From assembly GCF_003028855.1 (NCBI RefSeq), contig NZ_CP028324.1, positions 3,906,001 to 3,970,000 on the forward strand: a DNA stretch of 64,000 bases, given 5' to 3'. Of the stretch, positions 34,903-43,828 are shown piece after piece. How positions within the stretch are numbered: position 1 is the stretch's first letter; each line of letters begins with the position of its first letter. A model generated the notes under the pieces. The model ran no database searches. It saw only the letters and a list, made by a program, of their open reading frames with translations, and had not been told where the DNA came from. The DNA is from Pseudoduganella armeniaca (GTDB lineage Bacteria > Pseudomonadota > Gammaproteobacteria > Burkholderiales > Burkholderiaceae_D). The translations under genes and the position numbers were made by a program.

Positions 34903-37421
34903 TTGTTCAGGTCGATCCGGCTGCTGCCGATCACGGTGACGTTGACGCCCTGGATCAGGATCGTGCCGTCCTGCTGCAGCACGATCTTGCTGCCGCCCAC
35001 TTCCAGCGTGATGTCCGTGTTCGCCTTCAAGTGGATGTGCTCCGTTTCCGACGTCAGCTCGATGTTCTGCTTGGCCTTTTGGTGCAGGTGCGCGTTCTGC
35101 GCCACCAGTTCGATATTGGTCTTGGCGGTCTGGTGGATGTAGTCGTCCTGCGCCGTCAGCTCGATATTGGTCTTGGCCGTCTGGTGGATGTGCGCATCCT
35201 CGGCCGTCATCTCGATATTGGTCTTTGCGGTCTCGTGGATGTGGCCCGTCTGCGCCGTCGTCACGATGTACTGCTTGACCGTGTTGGTCTGGAAGCCGCT
35301 GCTGACAGTATTGGTCTGGTGCGGGCCGTTGACCACCGTCGCCTGGGTGTTCTGGACGGTCGTGACCATATCCTTCTGCGAATGGATATTGATCAGCTCC
35401 TTGCCCTTCTGGTCATGGATGACCATCTCGCAGAAGCCGCCACCGCCTGGGGTGGAACGGCTCTTGAAGCCCATCATGTGCGCGCCGTCCGGCAGGCCGT
35501 ACGGTGCCGGCTGGTCGGCGTTGAACAGGCGGCCCGTGCAGACCGGGCGGTCCGGGTCGCCTTCCAGGTAGTCGATGATCACTTCCTGGCCGATGCGGGG
35601 AATCGAGATGGTGCCCCAGCCCTGGCCCGCCCACGGCTGCGAGACGCGGATCCAGCAGGAGCTGCGCTCGTCGCGGCGGCCGTAGCGGTCCCAGTGGAAC
35701 TGCACCTTGATGCGGCCGAACTTGTCCGTATGGATTTCGGTGCCCTTCGGCCCCACCACCGTGGCCGTCTGCGGGCCGGGCATGCGCGGCATCGCGTGCA
35801 CGCGGCGCGGACGGAACGGAATCTTGCGGCGAATCGCCGTAAACGTGTTCTGGTAGACGTCGCCCTGGCCGCGCTCGAAGTAGTTGTTGCGGGCGGTGTA
35901 CTGCACCGACAGCACCAGGAAGTCGTTGTCGCCGTCGCCCGTCGGGTCGAACCAGTGATGGCCGAGCAGCTTGAAGGTGTGGCCGGCCACGAGGCCGCGG
36001 CAATCGGACGCGCCGGTGAACACCTTGGCCTGCCACTCCAGCACTTCCAGGCGCTGGCGCGCCTCGCGCTGGCCGTGTTCCTTGTCCTTGTACGAGAAGG
36101 CCGGATTGCCGTCGTAGATCTCCATCGTCGGCATGTCGCCCTGCTGCGTGACGGTCGGCACCTCGACGTACTGCAGCGTGTTGGGCGACTTGAAGTCGAA
36201 CGTGTTCAATGCGACCTTGGTCGACTGCAGCTTGCGTTCGGCCGCGAATGCCGTGACGCTGTCCTGGTCGTGCCAGCGGTTGCCGCCGTTGAACTCCACC
36301 TCGGCATGATCCTCCTGCGGCGGACAGAACGTGGCCGAACGCGAGTCGTCGCTGATGACCATCACATGGCCGTTCGGCTTGTGCTCGAAGTAATAGAACA
36401 GGCCATGGCGTTCCATCAGCCGGCAGACGAAATGCTCGTCCGTCTCGTCGTACTGGACGATGAAGTTCTGCGGCTGGTAGGTCTGGCTGGTGCGCAGCTC
36501 GTAGTTGGCCAGGCCGTTGTAGTCGGTCTTGAACACCGTATCCAGTACCTCGAGCACGGTCTGGTCCTGGAAGATGCGCGAGTTGACGCGCTGCTTCAGG
36601 TAGCTGAGCCAGGGCACGATCTGGGCGTGGTAGAACGCGAAGCCGCCGTCCGAGTGGGTGAAGCCGAACGAATGGACGTAGCCGTTGATGAAGTGCTCGC
36701 TGCCGTCCGCCAGCTGGACGCTGACGCTGACGTTTTTGCCCATCATGTCCTTCAGGTCGATCTCGGCGTTTTCCGAAATCAGGCTGAGGTTGAAGGCGAA
36801 TTGCTCGGAAATCGCCGCGGTACCGCTCAGCGACTCGATCAGCAGCGTCTTCTCGCCCGCCAGCGGCGAGTAGAAGCGCAGCAGGCGGCGGCCGTCGCTG
36901 AACCGGGCCAGCGCGGCAGTGATGACGTCGCCCTGCTGCGCCGGGTCGATGGCGGGTGGGACGAACGGTGCCTCGGCGACGGCGAAATCGCTGACCGCCT
37001 GCCCCGCCAGCGGATGCTCGGCGATGACGAGGTTTTCCAGCGCATCCGGCGCCGCCGCGACTGCCTGCGGCGCTTCCTTGACGAGCGCGGCGGCCTGCTG
37101 GGCCGGCGCGGCGAGCGTCTCGCTCTTCTGCGCCAGGGCCTGGACCTGCGACGCGACCTGCAGCGCCTGCCCCAGCTGGGGATAGGCCTGCCCGGCCAGG
37201 CCAGTCAGGCCGGTCGTCAGCGCGGCGGCGCCGGCGCCGCCCTGCAGGAGGGTGGCCGTGTCCAAGGCGGTACTGGCCACCCCAAGCGCCCTGGCATCGA
37301 CGCCGGCCAGCCCTGCCGCGCTGACGGCAAGCTTGCCCGCGGCCGGCAGGTCGGACGGCTTTTCGGCCGGGTCGGGGACGAGACCGGCCTTGGCCGGGCT
37401 ATCGAGCGAATCTGAAGACAT
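34899..37421 (-). CDS. vgrG: type VI secretion tip protein VgrG with N-terminal extension
   Basis: 840 residues. The conserved VgrG core (phage gp27/gp5-like) begins only at about residue 170 (RLLRFYSPLAGEKTLLIESL) and includes FHFVCRLMERHGLFYYFEH-type and GRIKVQFHWDRYGRRDERSS regions and RIGQEVIIDYLEGDPDRP. The C-terminus is a needle of at least five 17-residue repeats (HIHETAKTNIEMTAEDA type). The first about 165 residues are Ala/Leu-rich and not part of a usual VgrG. ATG 37421 with GGAG ahead is favoured over an upstream in-frame start. It caps the T6SS tube and carries the PAAR effectors encoded downstream. No T6SS core genes are in the window. Confidence 0.92.
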   Translation of the reverse strand: MSSDSLDSPAKAGLVPDPAEKPSDLPAAGKLAVSAAGLAGVDARALGVASTALDTATLLQGGAGAAALTTGLTGLAGQAYPQLGQALQVASQVQALAQKSETLAAPAQQAAALVKEAPQAVAAAPDALENLVIAEHPLAGQAVSDFAVAEAPFVPPAIDPAQQGDVITAALARFSDGRRLLRFYSPLAGEKTLLIESLSGTAAISEQFAFNLSLISENAEIDLKDMMGKNVSVSVQLADGSEHFINGYVHSFGFTHSDGGFAFYHAQIVPWLSYLKQRVNSRIFQDQTVLEVLDTVFKTDYNGLANYELRTSQTYQPQNFIVQYDETDEHFVCRLMERHGLFYYFEHKPNGHVMVISDDSRSATFCPPQEDHAEVEFNGGNRWHDQDSVTAFAAERKLQSTKVALNTFDFKSPNTLQYVEVPTVTQQGDMPTMEIYDGNPAFSYKDKEHGQREARQRLEVLEWQAKVFTGASDCRGLVAGHTFKLLGHHWFDPTGDGDNDFLVLSVQYTARNNYFERGQGDVYQNTFTAIRRKIPFRPRRVHAMPRMPGPQTATVVGPKGTEIHTDKFGRIKVQFHWDRYGRRDERSSCWIRVSQPWAGQGWGTISIPRIGQEVIIDYLEGDPDRPVCTGRLFNADQPAPYGLPDGAHMMGFKSRSTPGGGGFCEMVIHDQKGKELINIHSQKDMVTTVQNTQATVVNGPHQTNTVSSGFQTNTVKQYIVTTAQTGHIHETAKTNIEMTAEDAHIHQTAKTNIELTAQDDYIHQTAKTNIELVAQNAHLHQKAKQNIELTSETEHIHLKANTDITLEVGGSKIVLQQDGTILIQGVNVTVIGSSRIDLNK

Positions 37422-37805
37422 TTTGCGACTCCTGCATCGGTACGTCCGAGTTGGCACAGCAATGCAATGCGCCGCCGCTCGGACCGGCGGGCGCCAGGCA
37501 CGTGCGGCAAGGTGCTGCCCGGCCGACGCGCAATATTAGATTTTTGATAAATGCTGCTTATAGTAGCAGAAATGCACTGCCCGCTGAATGGATCGTCGCC
37601 GGCCCGATGCGCAAGCTGCGCCCGTTCGAACCAGTCGGCGCCTATCCCACCGCCGCGCGCGACCGAAGCGGTCAAGGCCGGCGCGTTTGAGACCGGTCAG
37701 GACAGGCCTCGGCCGCCCATGGGAACCTTGGGCGGGTAGGCCACCCGCGTGGCCGCCGGCTCAGGTCATCGAAGCCGATTGGACAATCACAGCCCGGAGG
37801 CCGGC
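37422..37805. other. divergent intergenic region vgrG / HAD-UbiA
   Basis: 384 bp without a credible gene. An AT-rich patch at about 37531-37570 (ATATTAGATTTTTGATAAAT) stands out in GC-rich surroundings and probably holds the vgrG promoter. GGAG at 37796-37799 serves the downstream ATG at 37806. No repeat or operator was recognised. Confidence 0.5.
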
Positions 37806-39254
37806 ATGGACGTATGCGTGGAAACATCCGCGATCATCGCCGTGGACCTGGATGGTACCCTGACGCCGACGGACACCCTGTACGAATCCGCGGTGTGCCT
37901 GCTGCGCAACAACCCGGCGAACTTGCTGGCGCTGCCGTTCTGGCTGTTGCAAGGCAAGGCCGTATTGAAATCCAAGATCGCCGACCGTGCCTGCCTCGAT
38001 GTCACCACCTTGCCCTATAACCGCCACCTGATCGAGTGGTTGCAGCAGCAGCGTGCCGCGGGCAGGAAGATCGTGCTGACCAGTGCCACCGACCGCCGCC
38101 TCGCGCAAGCCGTCGCCGACCATGTCGGCCTGTTCGACGTGGTGCTTGCCAGCGATGGCACGACCAATAACAAGGGGGTGCACAAGCGGGCCGCACTGGA
38201 TGCGCGGTATGGTGCGGAAGGCTATGACTATGCGGGCAATTCCGCCGCCGACATCGCGGTCTGGGCGGGCGCCAGGCAGGCGATCGTCGTCAACGCGAGC
38301 GCTACGTTGGCAAGGCGGGCCGCCCGCATCGCGCCCGTGGCCAAGATCTTCCCGCCGCAGGCGATTACGCTGACCCATTGGCGCCGGGTGTTCCGCCTGC
38401 ACCAGTGGCTGAAGAACCTGTTGCTGTTCGTGCCCCTGCTGGCGGCGCACCAGGCCGGTAACGTTGGCGCGCTGGCGACGCTCGTGCTCGCCTTCTTCGC
38501 GTTCAGTCTCTGTGCTTCGGCCGTCTACGTGGCAAACGACATCCTGGATCTGGAAAGCGACCGCAAGCATCCGCGTAAGCGCCTGCGCCCGTTTGCTTCG
38601 GCTGCCGTACCGATCAAGCTCGGTGCGCTGCTCGGCCCATCGCTCGCCGCGGCGAGCATGATGCTGGGCACAATGGTCGGCAGCGCGTTCACGCGCTGGC
38701 TGCTGTTCTATTTCGTGCTGACCTGCGCGTATTCGCTCTGGCTCAAGCGCATCGCTTTGGTCGACTGCCTGACGCTGGCGGCGCTGTACACCCTGCGCAT
38801 CGTCGCCGGCGCGGCGGCGGTGGCGATTTCCCTATCGTTCTGGTTGCTGGCCTTTTCCATCTTCATCTTCCTGTCGCTGGCATTCGTGAAACGCTATGCC
38901 GAGCTGCGCGTGCAGGCCAGCGCCGGCAGCGGCTGGGCACACGGTCGGGGCTATGCGGTGAGCGACGTCCAGTTCCTGCAAATGCTGGGCGTCGCGGCCA
39001 GCTACGCGGCCGTGCTGGTGCTGGCGCTCTACCTGCACGGCGACACCGTGGCGACGCTGTATGTGCAGCCGGAACTGATCTGGTTCGCGGTACCGCTGAT
39101 GCTGTTCTGGGTCAGCTGGGTCTGGATGAAAGCGCACCGGGGCGAGATGCACGATGACCCGATCGTGTTTGCCGCCAAGGACCGGGCCAGCCTCGCGGTC
39201 GCGGCGCTGATCGCCCTTTGCTTCGTGCTTGCCGATCACGGCATCGGTGGCTGA
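37806..39254 (+). CDS. HAD phosphatase - UbiA prenyltransferase fusion, DPPR-synthase-like
   Basis: 482 residues. The N-terminal about 190 are a HAD-type phosphatase (VDLDGTLTPTD nucleophile motif, ILTSATD-type motif, GNSAADIAVW). The rest is a UbiA-family membrane prenyltransferase with about nine helices and the Mg-binding NDILDLESDRKHPRKR motif. In mycobacteria UbiA/Rv3806c transfers phosphoribose from PRPP to decaprenyl phosphate and a phosphatase then removes the 5-phosphate. This fusion could do both. The following GtrA-, DprE1- and DprE2-like genes support that reading. GGAG precedes ATG 37806. Confidence 0.8.
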   Translation: MDVCVETSAIIAVDLDGTLTPTDTLYESAVCLLRNNPANLLALPFWLLQGKAVLKSKIADRACLDVTTLPYNRHLIEWLQQQRAAGRKIVLTSATDRRLAQAVADHVGLFDVVLASDGTTNNKGVHKRAALDARYGAEGYDYAGNSAADIAVWAGARQAIVVNASATLARRAARIAPVAKIFPPQAITLTHWRRVFRLHQWLKNLLLFVPLLAAHQAGNVGALATLVLAFFAFSLCASAVYVANDILDLESDRKHPRKRLRPFASAAVPIKLGALLGPSLAAASMMLGTMVGSAFTRWLLFYFVLTCAYSLWLKRIALVDCLTLAALYTLRIVAGAAAVAISLSFWLLAFSIFIFLSLAFVKRYAELRVQASAGSGWAHGRGYAVSDVQFLQMLGVAASYAAVLVLALYLHGDTVATLYVQPELIWFAVPLMLFWVSWVWMKAHRGEMHDDPIVFAAKDRASLAVAALIALCFVLADHGIGG

Positions 39255-39256
39255 CG

Positions 39257-39682
39257 ATGGCCTCCGGCGTCGGCATCGCGCTGCTGTATTCGCTGTTTGC
39301 GGCACTGTCCACGGCCCTGAACATCGGCGCGCAAATGGTCTTCGTCCATGCCTACCGCGGGCCATACGTGATCGAAGCGTCCATCCTCGTCGGTACCGCC
39401 GTGGGCCTGCCGCTGCGCTATCTGCTCGAGAAGCGCTACATCTTTTCCTTCAAGAGCAGGAACGTGGCGCACGACAGCAGGCTGTTCGTGCTGTACAGCC
39501 TGATGAGCGTTTTCACGACCGGCGTCTTCTGGGGCATGGAATACGCCTTTCACGCGATCTTCGCTGCCGATGCGATGCGTTACCTCGGCGCCGTGCTGGG
39601 CCTGGGTGCCGGCTTCTACGCCAAGTACCAGCTCGACAAGAAATACGTTTTCGTCAGGCAGCCGTGCGAGGTGCTGGCATGA
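39257..39682 (+). CDS. GtrA family membrane protein
   Basis: 141 residues with four predicted membrane helices (IALLYSLFAALSTALNIGAQ, EASILVGTAVGLPLRYLL, RLFVLYSLMSVFTTGVFWG, MRYLGAVLGLGAGFYAKYQL) and the typical GtrA ends KRYIFSF and KKYVFV. GtrA proteins act on polyprenyl-phosphate sugars at the membrane; Rv3789 is the one next to DprE1 in mycobacteria. Start ATG 39257 lies 2 bp after the UbiA stop, and its stop overlaps the next ATG (39679-39682). It may flip or anchor the lipid-linked arabinose. Confidence 0.75.
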   Translation: MASGVGIALLYSLFAALSTALNIGAQMVFVHAYRGPYVIEASILVGTAVGLPLRYLLEKRYIFSFKSRNVAHDSRLFVLYSLMSVFTTGVFWGMEYAFHAIFAADAMRYLGAVLGLGAGFYAKYQLDKKYVFVRQPCEVLA

Positions 39683-40988
39683 ATCAGCCTCTGCAGACGC
39701 TGGCCGGCTGGGGCGGGTACCCGAAGCAGGAGGCCAGGCTGCTGCGCCCCCTGGCGCGCGGCGCCTGCGCCGCCCAGTTGGCGCAGGCCGCTGGCGTCAC
39801 ACCGCGCGGCATGGGCAGAAGCTATGGCGACAGTGCCAACGGCGCCACCGTCCTGCAAACGACGGCGCTGGATCACTTCATCGCATTCGATCCGGTGGCC
39901 GGTTCGCTTACGGTGGAAGCCGGGATCACCCTGCGCGAGATCCTCAAGCTGGTGGTAAGACAGGGCTGGTTCCTGCCCGTCACGCCCGGCACCGCCCACG
40001 TCACCGTGGCGGCGCGATCGCGAGCGACGTACATGGGAAAAATCACCACATTGCGGGAACGTTCACGCAATATGTCTCAACAATGACTTTACTGCTCGGC
40101 ACGGGCGAGATCGTCGACACATCGCCGTCGCGGCTACCCGACCTGTTCCAGGCTACCTGTGGCGGCATGGGACTGACGGGCGTCATACTGACCGCCACGT
40201 TGCGGCTCGTTCGTATCGGCTCGGCATTCATCGACCAAACGAACATCAAGGCGCGCTGTCTGCAGGAGGCCTGCGAGCTGCTGGCAGCACACGCTCACTC
40301 GAGCTACAGCGTGGCCTGGATCGATTGCCTTGCTACCGGCACGCGCCTGGGCAGGAGCATCATCATGCTGGGAGAACACGCCCAGCATGGCGGGCTGGAC
40401 CAGTCCTTCCCGCTGCCACTGACGGTGCCCATCCATACGCCCGCCCTGCTGCTCAATGGCTTGACCATGCGAACCTTCAACAGCCTCTATTTCGCGGCCG
40501 CTCGCCGTGGCAGCGCGACCGTTCCATACGCTTCCTATTTCTATCCCCTCGATGCGCTGGGGCAGTGGAATCGGCTGTACGGGAAGGCCGGTTTCCTGCA
40601 GTACCAGTTCGCGCTGCCAATGACGGACGGTTTCGCCAACCTCCACACCATTCTCGCGAAAATCGCGCAAAGTGGCGCCGGTTCGTTCCTGGCGGTGCTC
40701 AAGCAGTTCGGCCCCGCCAACGGCAACCTGCTCTCGTTTCCGATCGAGGGCTATACGCTGGCGCTGGATTTCAAGCTGTCGGCATCCGCCGTGGACCTGC
40801 TGCACCGTCTTGACGAGATGGTCGTCGGCATGGGCGGCCGGGTCTACCTGGCCAAGGACGCGGTCATGCGGGGAAGCACGTTCAAACGCTGCTATCCCGC
40901 GTGGGTACGGTTCGAGGAAGTACGTCATCGATACGGCGCGATCGGCAGGTTCGCGTCGTGCCAATCAAAACGGCTGGGGCTGGCATGA
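39679..40988 (+). CDS. DprE1-like FAD-dependent decaprenylphosphoryl-ribose oxidase, frame broken
   Basis: Adding one base in GTGGCGGCG (40006-40014) joins two frames into 436 residues. The N-terminal FAD-binding PP-loop reads PRGMGRSYGDSANG, and after the repair VTVGGAIASDVHGKNHH matches the DprE1 flavin site. GGRVYLAKD contains the lysine equivalent to DprE1 Lys418. At the place of DprE1 Cys387 (the benzothiazinone target) the sequence is EGYTLALDF, an alanine. With DprE2 it should convert polyprenyl-phosphoribose to polyprenyl-phosphoarabinose through the 2-keto form. ATGA overlaps join it to both neighbours. Confidence 0.8.
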
Positions 40989-41722
40989 ACAAGATACTGC
41001 TGATCGGTGCCACATCGGCCATCGCGGAACACTGCGCCCGCCTGTGGGCAGCGCGCGGCGACGCGCTGTTCCTGGTGGCCCGCAACGAAGAGCGTCTCGC
41101 CACCATCGCTGCCGACCTGCGCGTCCGGGGCGCGGCGGCGGTAGCGACTTATACGCTGGACCTGAACGCAATCGAGGGACATGCGGCCATGCTCGATGCG
41201 GCCGAGGCCGCGTTGGGCGGGATCGATGTCGTCCTCATCGCGCATGGCACGCTGTCGGACCAGAAAGCTTGCGAGCAAAGCGTCGCCGCCACCCTGGCGG
41301 AGATCAGCACGAATGCGCTGTCGACCATCAGCCTGTTGACGCTGGTCGCCAATCGCTTCGAAGCGAAACGCGCGGGGGCGATTGCCGTCATCTCGTCCGT
41401 CGCGGGCGACCGGGGCCGGGCCAGCAACTATGTCTATGGTTCCGCCAAAGGCCTGGTAACGGCCTTCACGTCGGGTTTGCGGCAACGCCTGCACAAGGCG
41501 AACGTGCGCGTGGTAACCATCAAGCCGGGCTTCGTGGATACGCCCATGACCGCCGCCTTCAGGAAGGGGCCGTTATGGGCGCGGCCGGACAGCGTGGCCG
41601 GGAAGATCGTCCAGGCGATCGACCGGCGCCGGCACGAGGTCTACGTACCCGCGTTCTGGCGCCTGATCATGACGGTCATCAAGTCCATCCCGACCGGCCT
41701 CTTCAACAGGCTGAACCTCTAG
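40985..41722 (+). CDS. DprE2-like SDR, decaprenylphosphoryl-keto-ribose reductase
   Basis: 245 residues, short-chain dehydrogenase with GATSAIAEHCARLWA at the nucleotide site, IAHGTL in place of NNAG, SSVAGDRGR and YVYGSAKGLVTAF for catalysis. The GATSAIA opening and AHGT are typical of DprE2. It reduces the 2-keto intermediate made by DprE1. The ATG overlaps the DprE1-like stop, so the pair is translationally coupled. The C-terminal LIMTVIKSIPTGLFNRL helix may touch the membrane where the lipid substrate is. Confidence 0.8.
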   Translation: MNKILLIGATSAIAEHCARLWAARGDALFLVARNEERLATIAADLRVRGAAAVATYTLDLNAIEGHAAMLDAAEAALGGIDVVLIAHGTLSDQKACEQSVAATLAEISTNALSTISLLTLVANRFEAKRAGAIAVISSVAGDRGRASNYVYGSAKGLVTAFTSGLRQRLHKANVRVVTIKPGFVDTPMTAAFRKGPLWARPDSVAGKIVQAIDRRRHEVYVPAFWRLIMTVIKSIPTGLFNRLNL

Positions 41723-41852
41723 CCGTCGCTGGTACCGGCAGCGGCTTGCGCGGCGCCGCCCGTGCGCGCTGTGTGTTTTCCACCCGTACCGGTTGACACT
41801 GGCTGTCGAAGTTCTCCCCGTCCGATCCGCGCACCACCAGAGAGGCCCATCG

Positions 41853-43058
41853 ATGAACTCAACTACCCAGCCGCGGCTGACCACCCTGACCACCTTCGCG
41901 ACCATGCTGGTGTGCGTAATCGCAGGCGGCTACGCCATCTTCGGTGAAAGACTCATCAGCGCACTGTATTCCGGGGAAATCGCCTTCCCCGTCGGCGACT
42001 TTTTTTCGGCCGAGCGACCGCTCCAGTTCTACCTGCTGAAAGCGAACCGCATCGTGGCGAACTGGGGCATGCTGCTGCTGGCGGGTTGCTGCACCATGTA
42101 TGCCTTGCTTTACCGGCTCAAGCATCCCGCCTCGTCCCTGACGTTGGTCGACTGGTCCCTGTGGGCGTTGTTCATGGCGATCGGCTGCGCCTTCATACTG
42201 CTCAATGGTTACGAAGGCGACTGGTACCGCCTAGGGCAAATACTGGGCTGGACCGGCGCACCACCCTTCCAGCATCGCGTGCTGTTCGTCTGGCTGGCCC
42301 AGCTGTTGCGCGCGCTGCTGCCGGATATGCCGGTACTGGGCGCATATCTCGTCACGCAAATAGTAGCGCTGGCCCTGGCGCTGCTGGCCGTGCGCTTGTT
42401 CTGCACCCTTTTCATACGACGCGACCTGGCGTTCACCGCGCAATTTCTCGCGCTGGCGATGTGGGCTCCCACGGTCAGCTACTACACGTTCTACGACATC
42501 GGCATTGTCGCCGTGTATGCGTTGGCATTGTTTTGCCTGTTCCAGCGGCGCTTTGGCGCATATCTCGTCATTTTTGCGCTGGGCACCTATAACCACGAAA
42601 ATTCCTTGTTCCTGATGGCCGCCTGCCTGTTCGCGTGGTTCAGCCGCATGCCGATGCGCCAACTGGCCGCCCTGCTGGCGGCGCAGCTGGCGCTGTACAT
42701 CCTGGTGCGGCTGTCGCTGTTCCACACCCTGCCCACCCACGCGGCATGGCAATCGGGCAAATTGGCACAGAATGTAGAGATGATCCTGCATACGCCGGGG
42801 CGCGTGATGACCAGCCTGGCACCGCTGCTGCTCTGGTATGCCGCCGCGGCAGCGGGGCTGCGCACGGCCCCTGTCATGCTGCGGCGCGCCACCATTATCC
42901 TGCCGTGCCTGGTGCTGACAAGCATCGTCGTCGGGCAGTTGAACGAGGCGCGTCTGTTCAATGCGTTCATCCCGGTGACCGTCGCCCTGCTGTGCCATCA
43001 GATCCAGCTGCGGGCAGGGTTCGCCGCCGCCAGGCCGGCCAACGCGGCCAACGCATAG
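41853..43058 (+). CDS. polytopic membrane protein, possible GT-C glycosyltransferase
   Basis: 401 residues with about ten hydrophobic spans and a signal-anchor-like first helix (TTFATMLVCVIAGGYAIFGE). The first periplasmic loop is acidic (ISALYSGEIAFPVGDFFSAE) and a later loop reads GYEGDWYRLGQ, features reminiscent of GT-C enzymes that use polyprenyl-phosphate sugars. The 130 bp gap from the DprE2-like gene and same orientation suggest the same transcription unit; AGAGG lies before ATG 41853. I infer it could transfer arabinofuranose, but no family motif is certain. Confidence 0.55.
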   Translation: MNSTTQPRLTTLTTFATMLVCVIAGGYAIFGERLISALYSGEIAFPVGDFFSAERPLQFYLLKANRIVANWGMLLLAGCCTMYALLYRLKHPASSLTLVDWSLWALFMAIGCAFILLNGYEGDWYRLGQILGWTGAPPFQHRVLFVWLAQLLRALLPDMPVLGAYLVTQIVALALALLAVRLFCTLFIRRDLAFTAQFLALAMWAPTVSYYTFYDIGIVAVYALALFCLFQRRFGAYLVIFALGTYNHENSLFLMAACLFAWFSRMPMRQLAALLAAQLALYILVRLSLFHTLPTHAAWQSGKLAQNVEMILHTPGRVMTSLAPLLLWYAAAAAGLRTAPVMLRRATIILPCLVLTSIVVGQLNEARLFNAFIPVTVALLCHQIQLRAGFAAARPANAANA

Positions 43059-43095
43059 GGGCGGCGCCACGACCGCTGCCGCCCCCAAGCGTCGC

Positions 43096-43395
43096 TCAAG
43101 CGCGCCGCGCCGTGGCAAGCTGCGCCGCCGGGCGCTTGCGCCGCTCGTGCAGGATCAGGCAGGCGGCGGCGCCGATCACCAGCCCCCGGAACGCCGCCCC
43201 CCGCGCGGCGAGCAGTCCGAACGGCAGCGCCAGCGCGCCGCCGAACGTGTCGACCACGGCATAGATCGCGCCGGCCACCACGCCCGCCACGCAGCGGCGG
43301 TCCGCATCCTCGTGCGCTTCCTTGCCGCTGCAGATCGCCGCAGTGATGGCCGCCAGGTTGACGCCGGGCGCGCCGGGACTGACCCAGCCCCTCAT
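43096..43395 (-). pseudogene. remnant of BenE-family benzoate transporter
   Basis: A 99-residue open frame contains APGVNLAAITAAICSGKEAHEDADRRCVAGV, cut here to GVNLAAITAAICSGKEAH plus DADRRCVAGV for clarity. This is the highly conserved centre of BenE/YdcO benzoate:H+ symporters (about 390 residues), followed by one more hydrophobic stretch. The N-terminal about 200 residues and the C-terminal helices are missing, and upstream DNA shows no continuation. I read it as a decayed fragment, not a functional small protein. Confidence 0.55.
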
Positions 43396-43490
43396 CCGTA
43401 AGCATCCGGTAAGAAACGTTACGTAGGGTTCAACCTGGCAGCTTTAACAGTTAAGCCTGGCCCTATAAAAAACTACTGGAGACTACGCAC

Positions 43491-43828
43491 ATGGAACAAG
43501 ACCTCGTCCGACGGGTCAAGAACGACCCCAATTACCACAAGCTCGTCAAGACGCGCTCACGCTACGGCTGGATGCTGACCTGGGCCGTCATGGTGGTGTA
43601 CTACGGCTTCACCGCGCTGAACGCCTTCGACAAGGAGTTCATGGCCGGCAAGATCGGCGACGGCGTCATGTCGCGCGGCGTGCCGCTCGGCCTGTTCGTG
43701 ATCCTGTTCACCGTTGCCGTCACCGGCATCTACGTGCGCCGCGCCAACCGCGAGTTCGACGCGCTGACCGACGCCATCCACAAGAACGCCGCCGCCCCGC
43801 CAAGCAAGCCGAACAGGTGCGCGCATGA
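43491..43828 (+). CDS. DUF485 (YjcH-like) membrane protein, frame broken at 3' end
   Basis: About 112 residues after restoring one base in the CCCC run at 43795-43798; the repaired end reads AKQAEQVRA and stops at 43826-43828, overlapping the permease ATG. Two membrane helices (MLTWAVMVVYYGFTALNAF, GLFVILFTVAVTGIYV) and the N-terminal VRRVKNDPNYHKLVKTRSRY are typical of DUF485, which is nearly always paired with ActP. GGAGACTACGCAC precedes ATG 43491. Confidence 0.85.

Noticed and set aside
35040..35290. Possible CRISPR-like or tandem DNA repeat
   Set aside because: The periodicity is 51 bp and in frame; it encodes the 17-residue needle repeats of VgrG, with no spacers.
35031..37415. A 794-codon plus-strand frame opposite vgrG
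   Set aside because: Antisense shadow of the repetitive VgrG sequence.
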